Positions 1-8,025 of a DNA stretch of 64,000 nt are shown one piece after another. This DNA is from Streptomyces lincolnensis. GTDB taxonomy: Bacteria; Actinomycetota; Actinomycetes; Streptomycetales; Streptomycetaceae. Below the pieces are notes generated by a model that was not told where the DNA came from, did no database searches, and saw only the letters and a list, made by a program, of their open reading frames with translations. The stretch spans positions 186,001-250,000 of the forward strand of contig NZ_JAIHON010000008.1 in the NCBI RefSeq assembly GCF_021173675.1, given 5' to 3'. A program made the position numbers and the translations under genes. Every line of letters starts with the position of its first letter. Position 1 is the first letter of the stretch.

Positions 1-863
1 CCCCGCAGACCGGCACCCTGCACCGCCTCGCCGTCCCCGAGGGCGTCCGCCTGGACACCGGCTTCACCGACGGCGACGACATCGGCGTCCACTACGACCC
101 CCTGCTCGCCAAACTCGTCGCCCACGCCCCCACCCGCGCCGCCGCCGTCCGCCGCCTCGCCGACGCCCTGGAACGCGCGACGATCCACGGCCCCACCACC
201 AACCGCGATCTCCTCGTCCGCTCCCTGCGGCACGAGGAGTTCACCGACGCCCGCATGGACACCGGCTTCTACGCCCGCCACCTCCCGGACCTCACCACCC
301 CCATCACCGACCCGTACGCCCCCCTCGCCGCCGCCCTCTCCGACGCCCACGGCCGCTCCCGCTTCGGCGGCGGCTGGCGCAACGTGCCGTCCCAGCCACA
401 GGTGAAGCGATACGTCATGGCGGGCGAGGAGACCGAGGTCCGCTACCGCCACACCCGCCGGGGCCCGGAGGCGGACGGGGCGCGCGTCATACACGCCGAC
501 GCGCGTCTCGTCGTACTCGAAGTGGACGGCCTACAACACCGCTTCGACATCACCCGCTACGACGACGACCTCCTCTACGTCAACAACACCCCCCTCAGGG
601 CCGTGCCCCGCTTCCCCGACCCGACGACCCAGCTGGCCCCGGGCTCCCTGGTGGCTCCCATGCCGGGCACGGTGGCGAGGGTCGCGGAGGGCCTCTCGGT
701 CGGCTCCGCCGTAGAAGCGGGCCAACCTCTCCTCTGGCTGGAGGCGATGAAGATGGAACACAAGATCACCGCTCCGGTCACAGGAACGCTGAGTGCCTTG
801 GGTGTCGTACCCGGCCAACAGGTAACGGTCGGCTCGTTGCTAGCGGTGGTGGAGGCACCTTAG
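1..863 (+). CDS. Acyl-CoA (acetyl/propionyl/methylcrotonyl) carboxylase alpha subunit, 3' part
   Basis: The gene enters from the left edge; the reading frame begins at base 3 and the last 286 residues are visible. They show the C-terminal part of a biotin carboxylase domain (HYDPLLAKLVAHAPTR, then helices ending near RSLRHEEF), a linker domain, and a C-terminal biotin carboxyl carrier domain with the biotinylation motif EAMKMEH (Lys at about base 750). The enzyme carboxylates biotin with ATP and bicarbonate, and the biotin serves a separate carboxyltransferase subunit. The acyl-CoA dehydrogenase follows 42 nt downstream on the same strand, as in leucine/isovalerate (liu-type) operons, so methylcrotonyl-CoA is a possible substrate. 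The carboxyltransferase that would settle this lies outside the window. Confidence 0.93.
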   Translation, partial: PQTGTLHRLAVPEGVRLDTGFTDGDDIGVHYDPLLAKLVAHAPTRAAAVRRLADALERATIHGPTTNRDLLVRSLRHEEFTDARMDTGFYARHLPDLTTPITDPYAPLAAALSDAHGRSRFGGGWRNVPSQPQVKRYVMAGEETEVRYRHTRRGPEADGARVIHADARLVVLEVDGLQHRFDITRYDDDLLYVNNTPLRAVPRFPDPTTQLAPGSLVAPMPGTVARVAEGLSVGSAVEAGQPLLWLEAMKMEHKITAPVTGTLSALGVVPGQQVTVGSLLAVVEAP

Positions 864-891
864 GGGCGCGGGGAACTGCGCGACCAGCCAC
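862..891. repeat. Copy of dispersed intergenic repeat (GGGGCGCGGGGAACTGCGCG)
   Basis: The gap between the carboxylase and the acyl-CoA dehydrogenase is made almost wholly of a short GC-rich sequence beginning TAGGGGCGCGGGG. Related copies occur at 15481, 23034 and 35153, mostly just after a stop codon or between genes. A dispersed Streptomyces intergenic repeat explains it better than a terminator, because the downstream gene appears co-transcribed. Confidence 0.6.
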
Positions 892-905
892 GACGAAGGA
901 GCCAC

Positions 906-2042
906 ATGACCACGATCGAACCCGAAGAGCACAAGGCACTCCGCACCGCCGTAGCAACCCTCGGCAAAAACCACGGCCGCACCTACGACCGAGCAACCCT
1001 CTGGTCCGAGGCCGCCAAACTCGGCTACCTAGGCGTCAACCTTCCGGAGGAACACGGCGGAGGAGGCGGCGGAATCACCGAACTCTCCATAGTCCTGGAA
1101 GAGTTGGGAGCCGCAGGCTGCCCCCTACTGATGATGATCGTGTCGCCCGCCATCTGCGGCACAGTAATCACCCGCTTCGGCACAGACACCCAAAAACAAA
1201 CCTGGCTCCCCAGCCTCGCCGACGGCACCCGCACCATGGCCTTCGGCATCACCGAACCCGACGCCGGCTCCAACAGCCACCGCATCTCCACCACGGCCCG
1301 CCGCGACCAGGACACCGGGGACTGGATCCTCACCGGCCGCAAGGTCTTCGTCTCGGGCGTGGACATAGCCGACGCCACCCTCATAGTCGGCCGCACAGAA
1401 GACTCCCGCACAGGCCGCCTCAAGCCCTGCCTCTTCATCGTCCCCCGGGACGCCCCCGGCTTCGAGCGCCGCCAGATCGACATGGAACTCCACGCCGTGG
1501 AGAAGCAGTTCGAGCTGACCCTCGACGACGTACGGCTCCCCCCGGACGCGCTCGTCGGCGACGAGGACGCCGGCCTCCTCCAGCTCTTCGCCGGCCTCAA
1601 CCCCGAACGCATCATGACCGCCGCCTTCGCCATCGGCATGGGCCGCTACGCCCTCGCGCAGGCCGTCGCCTACGCCCGCGACCGCACCGTGTGGGACGCC
1701 CCCATCGGCGCCCACCAGGCCATCGCCCACCCCCTCGCCCAGGCGCACATCGACCTCGAACTCGCCCGCCTGATGATGCAGAAGGCCGCCCACCTGTACG
1801 ACGCGGGCGACGACGTGGGCGCGGGGGAGGCCGCCAACATGGCGAAGTACGCGGCGGGGGAGGCCTGCGTGAAGGCGGTCGACCAGGCCGTGCACACCCT
1901 CGGCGGGAACGGCCTGACCCGCGAGTTCGGCGTCGCCTCGCTGATCACGGCGTCGCGCGTCGCTCGTATCGCACCGGTGAGCCGGGAGATGATTCTCAAC
2001 TACGTCTCCCACCAGACCCTGGGCCTGCCCAAGTCGTACTGA
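906..2042 (+). CDS. Acyl-CoA dehydrogenase
   Basis: A complete 378-residue flavoprotein of the acyl-CoA dehydrogenase superfamily that would introduce the alpha,beta double bond in an acyl-CoA. Family landmarks are the ITEPDAGSNSHR segment (about residues 116-127), the FVSGVDIADAT flavin-site region and the C-terminal VHTLGGNGLTREFG motif near residue 330. Length is typical. The start ATG follows GAAGGAG. It lies between the biotin-dependent carboxylase and an AMP-dependent ligase, consistent with branched-chain or aromatic acyl-CoA breakdown. The acyl specificity cannot be read from the sequence. Confidence 0.93.
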   Translation: MTTIEPEEHKALRTAVATLGKNHGRTYDRATLWSEAAKLGYLGVNLPEEHGGGGGGITELSIVLEELGAAGCPLLMMIVSPAICGTVITRFGTDTQKQTWLPSLADGTRTMAFGITEPDAGSNSHRISTTARRDQDTGDWILTGRKVFVSGVDIADATLIVGRTEDSRTGRLKPCLFIVPRDAPGFERRQIDMELHAVEKQFELTLDDVRLPPDALVGDEDAGLLQLFAGLNPERIMTAAFAIGMGRYALAQAVAYARDRTVWDAPIGAHQAIAHPLAQAHIDLELARLMMQKAAHLYDAGDDVGAGEAANMAKYAAGEACVKAVDQAVHTLGGNGLTREFGVASLITASRVARIAPVSREMILNYVSHQTLGLPKSY

Positions 2043-2075
2043 CCCGGCGCCGAGCCGGTCGCGCGAGGAGGAACC

Positions 2076-3644
2076 ATGTTCCGCAGCGAGTACGCGGATG
2101 TCCTACCCGTAGAACTCCCCATCCACGAAGCGGTGTTCGGCCGCGCCGCCGAGTTCGGGGCGGCACCCGCCCTGATCGACGGCACCGACGGCACCACCCT
2201 GACGTACGAACAACTCGACCGCTTCCACCGCCGCGTGGCCGCCGCGCTCGCCGAGGCGGGCGTCCGCAAGGGCGACGTCCTCGCCCTGCACAGCCCCAAC
2301 ACCATCGCCTTCCCCACCGCCTTCTACGCGGCCACCCGCGCGGGCGCCTCCGTCACGACCGTGCACCCGCTCTGCACGGCGGAGGAGTTCGCCAAGCAGC
2401 TCAGCGACTCCGCCGCCCGCTGGATCATCACCGTCTCGCCCCTGCTGGAGACGGCACGCAGGGCCGCCGAACTCGCGGGCGGCGTCCAGGAGATCTTGGT
2501 CTGCGACAGCGCGCCCGGACACCGCTCCCTCATCGACATGCTCGCCTCGACCGCCCCCGAGCCGGTCATCGACATCGACCCGGCCGAGGACGTCGCCGCC
2601 CTGCCGTACTCCTCGGGCACCACCGGCACCCCCAAGGGCGTGATGCTCACCCACCGGCAGATCGCCACCAACCTGGCCCAGCTCCAGCCGGTCATGCCCG
2701 CCGGCCCCGGCGACCGCATCCTCGCCGTCCTGCCGTTCTTCCACATCTACGGCCTGACCGCCCTCATGAACGTGCCCCTGCGGCTGGGCGCCACCGTCGT
2801 CGTCCTGCCCCGCTTCGACCTGGGGACCTTCCTCGCCGCCATCCAGAACCACCGCATCACCGGCCTCTACGTCGCCCCGCCGATCGTCCTCGCCCTCGCC
2901 AAGCACCCCCTGGTCGCCGAGTACGACCTCTCCTCCCTCGAGTACGTCATCAGCGCCGCCGCCCCCCTCGACGCGAACCTCGCGGCCGCCTGCTCCCGGC
3001 GCCTCGGCCTGCCGCCCGTCGGCCAGGCGTACGGCATGACCGAACTCTCCCCGGGCACCCACGTCGTCCCCCGGGACGCCATGCGCGAGGCACCCCCCGG
3101 AACCGTCGGCAAGCTCATCGGCGGCACCGAGATGCGGATCGTCTCCCTCGACGACCCCGGCAAGGACCTCGGCACCGGCGAGTCCGGCGAGATCCTCATC
3201 CGCGGCCCCCAGGTCATGAAGGGCTACCTCGGCCGCCCCGACGACACCGCCGCGATGATCGACCCCGACGGCTGGCTGCACACCGGGGACGTCGGCCACG
3301 TCGACGCGAACGGCTGGCTGTTCGTCGTCGACCGCGTCAAGGAGCTCATCAAGTTCAAGGGCTTCCAGGTCGCCCCCGCCGAACTCGAAGCCCTCCTCCT
3401 CACCCACCCCGGCATCGCCGACGCCGCCGTCATCGGCACCTACAACGACGACGGCAACGAGATCCCCCACGCCCACGTCGTCCGCCGGCCCACCGCCCCC
3501 GACCTCACCGAGAGCGAGGTCATGATGTACGTCGCCGAACGCGTCGCCCCCTACAAACGCGTCCGCCGCGTCACCTTCATCGACGGCGTCCCACGTGCCG
3601 CCTCCGGCAAGATCCTGCGCCGCCGGCTGAGGGAGCGAGCGTGA
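2076..3644 (+). CDS. AMP-dependent acyl/cinnamoyl-CoA ligase, 4-coumarate-CoA-ligase-like
   Basis: 522-residue ANL-superfamily enzyme that adenylates a carboxylic acid and transfers it to CoA. Visible motifs are the P-loop YSSGTTGTPKGVMLTH, the AYGMTE motif, the hinge and adenylate-binding block GWLHTGDVG with KELIKFKGFQVAP, and the C-terminal lysine in AASGKILRRRL. Length and context match the S. coelicolor 4-coumarate:CoA ligase-like protein (SCO4383, from memory). The start ATG follows GCGAGGAGGAACC. Its stop overlaps the hydratase start (GTGA), so the two are translationally coupled. Activity on cinnamates is inferred from similarity, not shown. Confidence 0.92.
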   Translation: MFRSEYADVLPVELPIHEAVFGRAAEFGAAPALIDGTDGTTLTYEQLDRFHRRVAAALAEAGVRKGDVLALHSPNTIAFPTAFYAATRAGASVTTVHPLCTAEEFAKQLSDSAARWIITVSPLLETARRAAELAGGVQEILVCDSAPGHRSLIDMLASTAPEPVIDIDPAEDVAALPYSSGTTGTPKGVMLTHRQIATNLAQLQPVMPAGPGDRILAVLPFFHIYGLTALMNVPLRLGATVVVLPRFDLGTFLAAIQNHRITGLYVAPPIVLALAKHPLVAEYDLSSLEYVISAAAPLDANLAAACSRRLGLPPVGQAYGMTELSPGTHVVPRDAMREAPPGTVGKLIGGTEMRIVSLDDPGKDLGTGESGEILIRGPQVMKGYLGRPDDTAAMIDPDGWLHTGDVGHVDANGWLFVVDRVKELIKFKGFQVAPAELEALLLTHPGIADAAVIGTYNDDGNEIPHAHVVRRPTAPDLTESEVMMYVAERVAPYKRVRRVTFIDGVPRAASGKILRRRLRERA

Positions 3645-4387
3645 CGGCACCCCTGGTCCACGCCACGCACGAACGCGGCATCACCACCCTCACCCTGGAC
3701 TCACCGGACAACCGCAACGCCCTGTCCGCCGCCCTCCTGCACGACCTGTCGGACGCGCTGAAGCGGTGCGCCAAGGACAACGACGTACGCGCCGTCGTCC
3801 TCACCCACACCGGCACCACCTTCAGCGCGGGCGCCGACCTGCGCGACCCACCCAGACCCAAGGCACTCCTCGCCCTGCTGCGGCAGATCATCAAGCTGCG
3901 CAAACCCGTCGTGGCCCGCGTCACCGGCCACGTACGGGCGGGCGGCCTCGGCCTGCTCGGCGCCTGCGACATCGCCGTCGCCTCCCGCACCGCCACCTTC
4001 GCCTTCACCGAAGTACGCATCGGAGTCGCCCCCGCCCTGATCTCGCTCCCCCTCACCTACCGCGTCGACCCCCGCGCCCTCGCCCGCTACTACCTCACCG
4101 GCGAGACCTTCGACGCCGCCGAAGCCGCCCGCATCGGCCTCCTCACCACGGCCGGCGACCGGACCGACGTGGACGAAGTCCTCGCCCCCGTCCTGGACGG
4201 CCTGCGCCGGGCCGCCCCCCGGGCCCTGGCCGAAACCAAACAACTCCTGACGACTAAGGTGCTGGAGGCCTTCGACGAGGACGCGGCACACCTCACCTCG
4301 GTCTCGTCCCGCCTCTTCGCCTCCGCCGAAGCCCGCGAGGGCATGACGGCCTTCCTCGAACGACGGGATCCGCCATGGGCACTGTGA
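3641..4387 (+). CDS. Enoyl-CoA hydratase/isomerase (crotonase family)
   Basis: 248-residue crotonase-fold protein that probably hydrates or isomerises the enoyl-CoA made by its neighbours. The oxyanion-hole region SAGADLRD and the glycine-rich HVRAGGLGLLGACD segment are clear, and the catalytic Glu in FTEVRIGVAP is present. The position of the second Glu of classical hydratases (GGCE) is Gly here, so isomerase, lyase or hydrolase activity is possible. GTG at 3641 was chosen because it overlaps the upstream stop as GTGA; the open frame extends far upstream but that part is a shadow of the ligase. The next gene again overlaps. Confidence 0.9.
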   Translation: MTAPLVHATHERGITTLTLDSPDNRNALSAALLHDLSDALKRCAKDNDVRAVVLTHTGTTFSAGADLRDPPRPKALLALLRQIIKLRKPVVARVTGHVRAGGLGLLGACDIAVASRTATFAFTEVRIGVAPALISLPLTYRVDPRALARYYLTGETFDAAEAARIGLLTTAGDRTDVDEVLAPVLDGLRRAAPRALAETKQLLTTKVLEAFDEDAAHLTSVSSRLFASAEAREGMTAFLERRDPPWAL

Positions 4388-4989
4388 GCACGGCCGGTGA
4401 CCGTGTGGAACGTACTCCCAAACAGGACCGCAGCCGAGCCACCCGGCAACGCCTCCTGGAAGCCGCCGTCGCCTGCCTCGCCGAACACGGCTGGGCCGGC
4501 TCCACCGTCTCCGTCGTCGCCGAACGCGCCGGCGTCTCCCGCGGCGCCGCCCAGCACCACTTCCCCACCCGCGAGGACCTCTTCACCGCGGCCGTCGAAT
4601 ACGTCGCCGAGGAACGCTCCACAGCCCTGCGCGCCCTCTTCCCCCAGGGCGCGACCGGCGACCGCCGCGCGGTGATCGCCGCCCTCGTCGACCTCTACAC
4701 CGGCCCCCTCTTCCGCGCCGCCCTCCACCTCTGGGTCGCCGCCTCCAACGAGGACCAGCTCCGCCCCCGCGTCACCGAACTCGAAGCCCACGTCGGCCGC
4801 GAGACCCACCGCATCGCCGTAGACCTCCTCGGCGCCGACGAATCCACCCCCGGCGTCCGCGAAACCGTCCAGGGCCTCCTCGACATGTCCCGCGGCCTCG
4901 GCCTCGCCAACCTCCTCACCGACGACACCACCCGCCGCGAACGCGTCGTGACCCAGTGGGCGGCACTCCTGGACGAGACGCTGGGGTGA
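4375..4989 (+). CDS. TetR family transcriptional regulator
   Basis: About 204 residues with an N-terminal TetR helix-turn-helix (VSVVAERAGVSRGAAQHHF, roughly residues 43-61) and an all-helical ligand domain. It is the last gene of the acyl-CoA operon and overlaps the hydratase. ATG at 4375 is given, but the in-frame GTG at 4384 would recreate the GTGA overlap used upstream and is an equally good start. It probably regulates its own operon. No copy of the CTGAC...GTCAG palindrome seen further right occurs here, so its operator must differ. Confidence 0.9.
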   Translation: MGTVSTAGDRVERTPKQDRSRATRQRLLEAAVACLAEHGWAGSTVSVVAERAGVSRGAAQHHFPTREDLFTAAVEYVAEERSTALRALFPQGATGDRRAVIAALVDLYTGPLFRAALHLWVAASNEDQLRPRVTELEAHVGRETHRIAVDLLGADESTPGVRETVQGLLDMSRGLGLANLLTDDTTRRERVVTQWAALLDETLG

Positions 4990-5019
4990 CGGCAGACCGG
5001 TGTGCCTACGGCGGCCGCG

Positions 5020-5685
5020 TCAGGGGCTGAGCCGCTCCACCCGCCAGCTCCCGTCCGCCTCCGCCACGTACCGGAGCCGGTCGTGCAGCCGGTTCTCGCG
5101 GCCCTGCCAGAACTCCACCGTCTGCGGGGCCACCCGGAAGCCGCCCCAGTGCGGGGGGACGGGGACCTGCTCGCCCTCCGGGTAGCGGGCGGCGAGTTCC
5201 GTGTAGGCGGCGTCGAGGGGGGCGCGGTCGGCGATCACCGAGGACTGGCCGCTGGCCCAGGCGCCGAGCTGGGAGCCGTGCGGGCGGGTGCGGAAGTAGG
5301 CGGCGGTCTCGTCGCGGCCGGTGCGGCGGGCGACGCCGGTGACGATGACCTGGCGGGCCATCGGGTGCCAGGGGAAGAGCAGGGAGACGTAGGGGTTCCC
5401 GGCGAGTTCGCGGGCCTTGCGGGAGCCGTAGTTGGTGTAGAAGACGAAGCCCTGCTCGTCGAAGTGCTTCAGCAGGACCGTGCGGGAGCTGGGGCGGCCC
5501 TCGGCGTCGGCGGTGGAGACGACCATGGCGTTGGGTTCGAAGAGGTGGCCTTCGGTGGCGGCCTGCTTGAACCAGCGCGCGAACTGCTCCACCGGGGTGG
5601 CGGCGAGGTCGGTCTCGGCAAGGCCCTCGGCGCGGTACTGCTTGCGCATGGAGGCGGGGTCGAGGGCGGCGTCTCGGTCGGTCAC
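5020..5685 (-). CDS. pdxH: Pyridoxamine/pyridoxine 5'-phosphate oxidase
   Basis: 221-residue FMN enzyme of the vitamin B6 salvage pathway that oxidises PNP/PMP to pyridoxal phosphate. The full PdxH architecture is present: RKQYRAEGLAETDL, the FMN/PLP segment SSRTVLLKHFDEQGFVFYTN, the SRKARELAGNP loop, QVIVTGVARR, the SQLGAWASGQSS substrate segment and the C-terminal EFWQGRENRLHDR motif. The start is GTG at 5685 (VTDRDAALDP); the frame stays open upstream but that sequence has no PdxH similarity. It is convergent with the TetR gene, with only 30 nt between stops, and divergent from citA. Confidence 0.95.
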   Translation of the reverse strand: MTDRDAALDPASMRKQYRAEGLAETDLAATPVEQFARWFKQAATEGHLFEPNAMVVSTADAEGRPSSRTVLLKHFDEQGFVFYTNYGSRKARELAGNPYVSLLFPWHPMARQVIVTGVARRTGRDETAAYFRTRPHGSQLGAWASGQSSVIADRAPLDAAYTELAARYPEGEQVPVPPHWGGFRVAPQTVEFWQGRENRLHDRLRYVAEADGSWRVERLSP

Positions 5686-5741
5686 GCGGTCATCCTGCCG
5701 TATGGGAGGACGCCGCACGGGCCGGTGTACCGGATCACGTG

Positions 5742-5781
5742 GTGGCACTGAGTGCCGCGAACGCTCCCCAAAGGTGGCACT
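5742..5781. promoter_or_regulatory. GGCACT palindrome plus direct repeat between pdxH and citA
   Basis: A perfect palindrome GGCACTGAGTGCC occupies 5744-5756. A further GTGGCACT copy lies at 5774-5781, 32 bp (three helical turns) from the first GTGGCACT at 5742. It lies in the divergent pdxH/citA control region about 150 bp before the citA start. This looks like a multi-site repressor target. It resembles half-sites of CIRCE but lacks CIRCE spacing, so no regulator is assigned. Confidence 0.4.
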
Positions 5782-5927
5782 CGGGGATATGGTGCTGATG
5801 CCGTCCCGAGGGATGACCGCCGACCGCACGGGGCATCACCGGGGTGACCGCCCGGGACCGCGAGTCGACCGTACGACCGTGGATCCGCGGGGCGCCATCC
5901 GTCGTACCCATCATGAGGAGCCGCCTG

Positions 5928-7028
5928 ATGTCCGACTTCGTACCCGGGCTCGAGGGAGTCGTCGCGTTCGAGACGGAGATCGCCGAACCCGACAAGGAGG
6001 GCGGCGCACTCCGGTATCGGGGCGTCGACATCGAGGACCTGGTCGGGCACGTCTCGTTCGGCAACGTCTGGGGCCTGCTCGTCGACGGCGCGTTCAACCC
6101 CGGCCTGCCGCCCGCCGAGCCGTTCCCGATCCCCGTGCACTCCGGTGACATCCGCGTCGACGTGCAGTCCGCGCTCGCGATGCTCGCGCCGGTCTGGGGC
6201 CTGAAGCCGCTGCTGGACATCGATGCCGCCCAGGCCCGCGAGGACCTGGCCCGCGCCGCCGTCATGGCCCTCTCCTACGTCGCCCAGTCCGCCCGCGGCC
6301 AGGGGCTGCCGATGGTCCCGCAGAAGGAGATCGACAAGGCGCAGTCCGTCGTCGAGCGGTTCATGATCCGCTGGCGCGGTGAGCCGGACCCCAAGCACGT
6401 CGCCGCCGTCGACGCCTACTGGACCTCCGCCGCCGAGCACGGCATGAACGCCTCCACCTTCACCGCCCGCGTCATCGCCTCCACCGGCGCGGACGTGGCC
6501 GCCGCGCTCTCCGGCGCCGTAGGAGCCATGTCCGGGCCGCTGCACGGCGGCGCGCCCTCCCGCGTCCTGCACATGATCGAGGAGATCGAGCGGACGGGCG
6601 ACGCGGAGGCGTACGTCCGGCAGGCCCTCGACAAGGGCGAGCGTCTGATGGGCTTCGGGCACCGCGTGTACCGCGCCGAGGACCCGCGCGCCCGCGTCCT
6701 GCGCCGCACCGCCCGCGAGCTCGGCGCCCCGCGCTTCGAGATCGCCGAGGCCCTGGAGAAGGCCGCCCTCGCGGAACTCCATGCCCGCCGCCCCGACCGT
6801 GTCCTCGCGACCAACGTCGAGTTCTGGGCCGCCATCGTCCTCGACTTCGCCGAGGTCCCGGCCCACATGTTCACGTCCATGTTCACCTGCGCCCGCACGG
6901 CCGGCTGGTCCGCGCACATCCTGGAGCAGAAGCGCACGGGCCGCCTGGTGCGGCCGTCCGCGCGGTACATCGGCCCGGGCACGCGGGACCCGCGGGAGAT
7001 CGAGGGGTACGGGGACATCGTGCGGTAG
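5928..7028 (+). CDS. citA: Citrate synthase 2 type
   Basis: 366-residue citrate synthase-like enzyme (acetyl-CoA + oxaloacetate to citrate). Catalytic landmarks are the first active-site histidine in GPLHGGAPSRV, the second in MGFGHRVYRAEDPRA and the aspartate region NVEFWAAIVLDFAEVP, followed by RPSARYIGP. ATG 5928 (MSDFVPGLEG) was chosen because GAGGAG lies 7 nt upstream; an open frame extends to 5844 but lacks family similarity. This shorter, variant class often accompanies a larger housekeeping citrate synthase, so methylcitrate synthase activity cannot be excluded. Confidence 0.92.
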   Translation: MSDFVPGLEGVVAFETEIAEPDKEGGALRYRGVDIEDLVGHVSFGNVWGLLVDGAFNPGLPPAEPFPIPVHSGDIRVDVQSALAMLAPVWGLKPLLDIDAAQAREDLARAAVMALSYVAQSARGQGLPMVPQKEIDKAQSVVERFMIRWRGEPDPKHVAAVDAYWTSAAEHGMNASTFTARVIASTGADVAAALSGAVGAMSGPLHGGAPSRVLHMIEEIERTGDAEAYVRQALDKGERLMGFGHRVYRAEDPRARVLRRTARELGAPRFEIAEALEKAALAELHARRPDRVLATNVEFWAAIVLDFAEVPAHMFTSMFTCARTAGWSAHILEQKRTGRLVRPSARYIGPGTRDPREIEGYGDIVR

Positions 7029-7049
7029 TCGCCCGCACTGGACGCAGAC

Positions 7050-7119
7050 GACCCGCGAGCTCGGGTTCCCTCGCCTGACGGCGGGGAGCCGGCCGGACTT
7101 ACCGGCGAGCTCGCGGGTC
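7050..7119. terminator. Long inverted repeat downstream of citA and of the minus-strand micro-gene
   Basis: GACCCGCGAGCTCG at 7050-7063 is the exact reverse complement of 7106-7119, giving a 14-bp stem around a structured 42-nt interior. It starts 22 nt after the citA stop and also ends the minus-strand unit at 7201-7266, so it probably works as a bidirectional terminator. Confidence 0.55.
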
Positions 7120-7266
7120 GGGTGACTGCGTTGGTTTGGGCCGGCTGCGTGTTTCGCGCACACGCTGGTCCGGCACCGCACTAGGTGTGGTGGCGAGCCG
7201 CTAGCCCGCAGCCACCTCGCGCGTCCGGGTTTCACTCATTTACCCGATCACCTCCTTTCGGCGTAG
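7120..7266 (-). ncRNA. Candidate small transcript carrying a micro-ORF (citA downstream gap)
   Basis: The 340-nt gap after citA contains a self-contained minus-strand unit: a promoter (7272-7300), an expected start near 7264-7266, a perfect Shine-Dalgarno at 7246-7259, a 12-codon ORF at 7201-7239, a small hairpin (GCGTGT/ACACGC) and then the strong stem at 7050-7119. The unit could be a small regulatory RNA, a micropeptide gene or both. Transcript ends are inferred only. Confidence 0.45.
7201..7239 (-). CDS. Putative 12-residue micropeptide with perfect Shine-Dalgarno
   Basis: ATG at 7239 opens a 12-codon frame, MSETRTREVAAG, ending in TAG. It is preceded by GAAAGGAGGTGATC (7259-7246), complementary over 12-13 nt to the 3' end of 16S rRNA, far stronger than any other ribosome site in this window. 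Spacing from GGAGG to ATG is 11 nt. No family is recognised. The peptide may be functional, a leader peptide, or incidental in an RNA that uses the anti-anti-SD stretch otherwise. Confidence 0.4.
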   Translation of the reverse strand: MSETRTREVAAG

Positions 7267-7271
7267 GCCAC

Positions 7272-7300
7272 ACATTAGGAAGCGGTCCGGCACCGATCAA
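7272..7300 (-). promoter_or_regulatory. Predicted housekeeping-type promoter TTGATC-17-TAATGT
   Basis: On the minus strand the -35 box TTGATC (7300-7295) and the -10 box TAATGT (7277-7272) are separated by exactly 17 nt. The site lies just upstream of the perfect Shine-Dalgarno of the micro-ORF, giving a predicted 5' leader of about 25 nt. Confidence 0.5.
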
Positions 7301-7368
7301 CCGGTTTTTCGAGAAGTTGACTCTGAGGGTTCCTGCCGGGTGCTGTAGCCGTATCCGTCGCCACAAGA

Positions 7369-7620
7369 TCATGTGGGGTCCGCCACGAACCGGCTCAGCC
7401 GATAGGTGGTCGGGTGCTCCAGGCGGCCGCACAGTGTGTCGATCCGGATCATCGACTCGTCGACGCGTTCCTCCCCGAGACGGTGCAGGTGGGCGCGCAG
7501 CTCCGCCTTGTCCCGCGTCTCCAGGGTCACCTCCCATCGCCCCGCGTCCGGCGCAGTTCGGGCGGCCGCCCGCTGTCTCTCCGTTTGTTGCCGCCGCTTT
7601 CTCTTCCCCTGTCCTGGCAT
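7369..7620 (-). CDS. Small conserved-looking hypothetical protein (83 aa)
   Basis: The minus frame from ATG 7620 (MPGQGKRKRRQQ) to TGA 7369 has strong Streptomyces codon bias (third positions nearly all G/C over its last 55 codons) and encodes a compact basic-then-acidic protein: a Lys/Arg/Gln-rich head, then GRWEVTLETRDKAELRAHLH and CGRLEHPTTYRLSRFV. No function is recognised. The same bases in the plus frame form the implausible N-terminus of the GNAT fragment downstream, which argues for this gene rather than that extension. The micro-gene lies 130 nt downstream on the same strand. Confidence 0.6.
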   Translation of the reverse strand: MPGQGKRKRRQQTERQRAAARTAPDAGRWEVTLETRDKAELRAHLHRLGEERVDESMIRIDTLCGRLEHPTTYRLSRFVADPT

Positions 7621-8025
7621 CGGAACAGAATCGCTGGCCGGTATGAGGGCGGCAAGGCGATTGGGCCGAGCGCCACGCCGGAGCGAGCGCGGCGGTACCG
7701 GCTGGAGAACGCGTATGTCGGGGACGAGCTCGTGGGGTGTTCGACCGTGCGGCCGCCGGAGGGGGAGGGGGCTGTGGCGACCGTGATCGCGCGGGTGCTG
7801 CCCGGGTGTCGGCGGCGGGGTTTCGGGACGGCTCTGTACGAGAAGGGTCTTGATCGTGCGCGGGTGCTCGGTGCCCGGGTGGTCGAGACGTGTGTGCCGG
7901 CCGCCAACGAGGACGGGGTGCGGTTCGCGGAGGCGCGCGGGTTCCGGGAGGTCGATCGGTATGTGCTGGACGGCGAGACCGACCTGTGGATCGATCTGCG
8001 GCTGGAGTCGCCCGTCGGCGGGTAG
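7621..8025 (+). pseudogene. GNAT acetyltransferase, N-terminally truncated
   Basis: The plus frame ends in a good GNAT C-terminal half: ELVGCSTVRPP, then the acetyl-CoA loop IARVLPGCRRRGFGTALYEKGLDRA and ETCVPAANEDGVRFAEARGF. The N-terminal third of the fold is missing. Between 7621 and about 7735 no ATG, GTG or TTG occurs in frame, and further upstream the frame runs antisense through the 83-aa gene. I therefore read this as a truncated remnant. Alternatives are an ATT start at 7660 or a frameshift in an upstream part I cannot recognise. Confidence 0.5.

Noticed and set aside
1691..3640. Very long open frame ahead of the hydratase (898 codons in total)
   Set aside because: Arg/Pro-rich translation antiphase to two well-recognised genes; typical high-GC shadow frame. 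Only the part from 3641 is real.
4360..4400. Operator of the CTGAC...GTCAG type near the first TetR gene
   Set aside because: Searched by eye around 4350-4400 and upstream of 906 and 2076; no match, so this TetR is not tied to the later regulon.
7246..7259. GATCACCTCCTTTC identical to the 3' end of 16S rRNA
   Set aside because: No other rRNA sequence is nearby; on the minus strand it is simply a perfect Shine-Dalgarno before an ATG.
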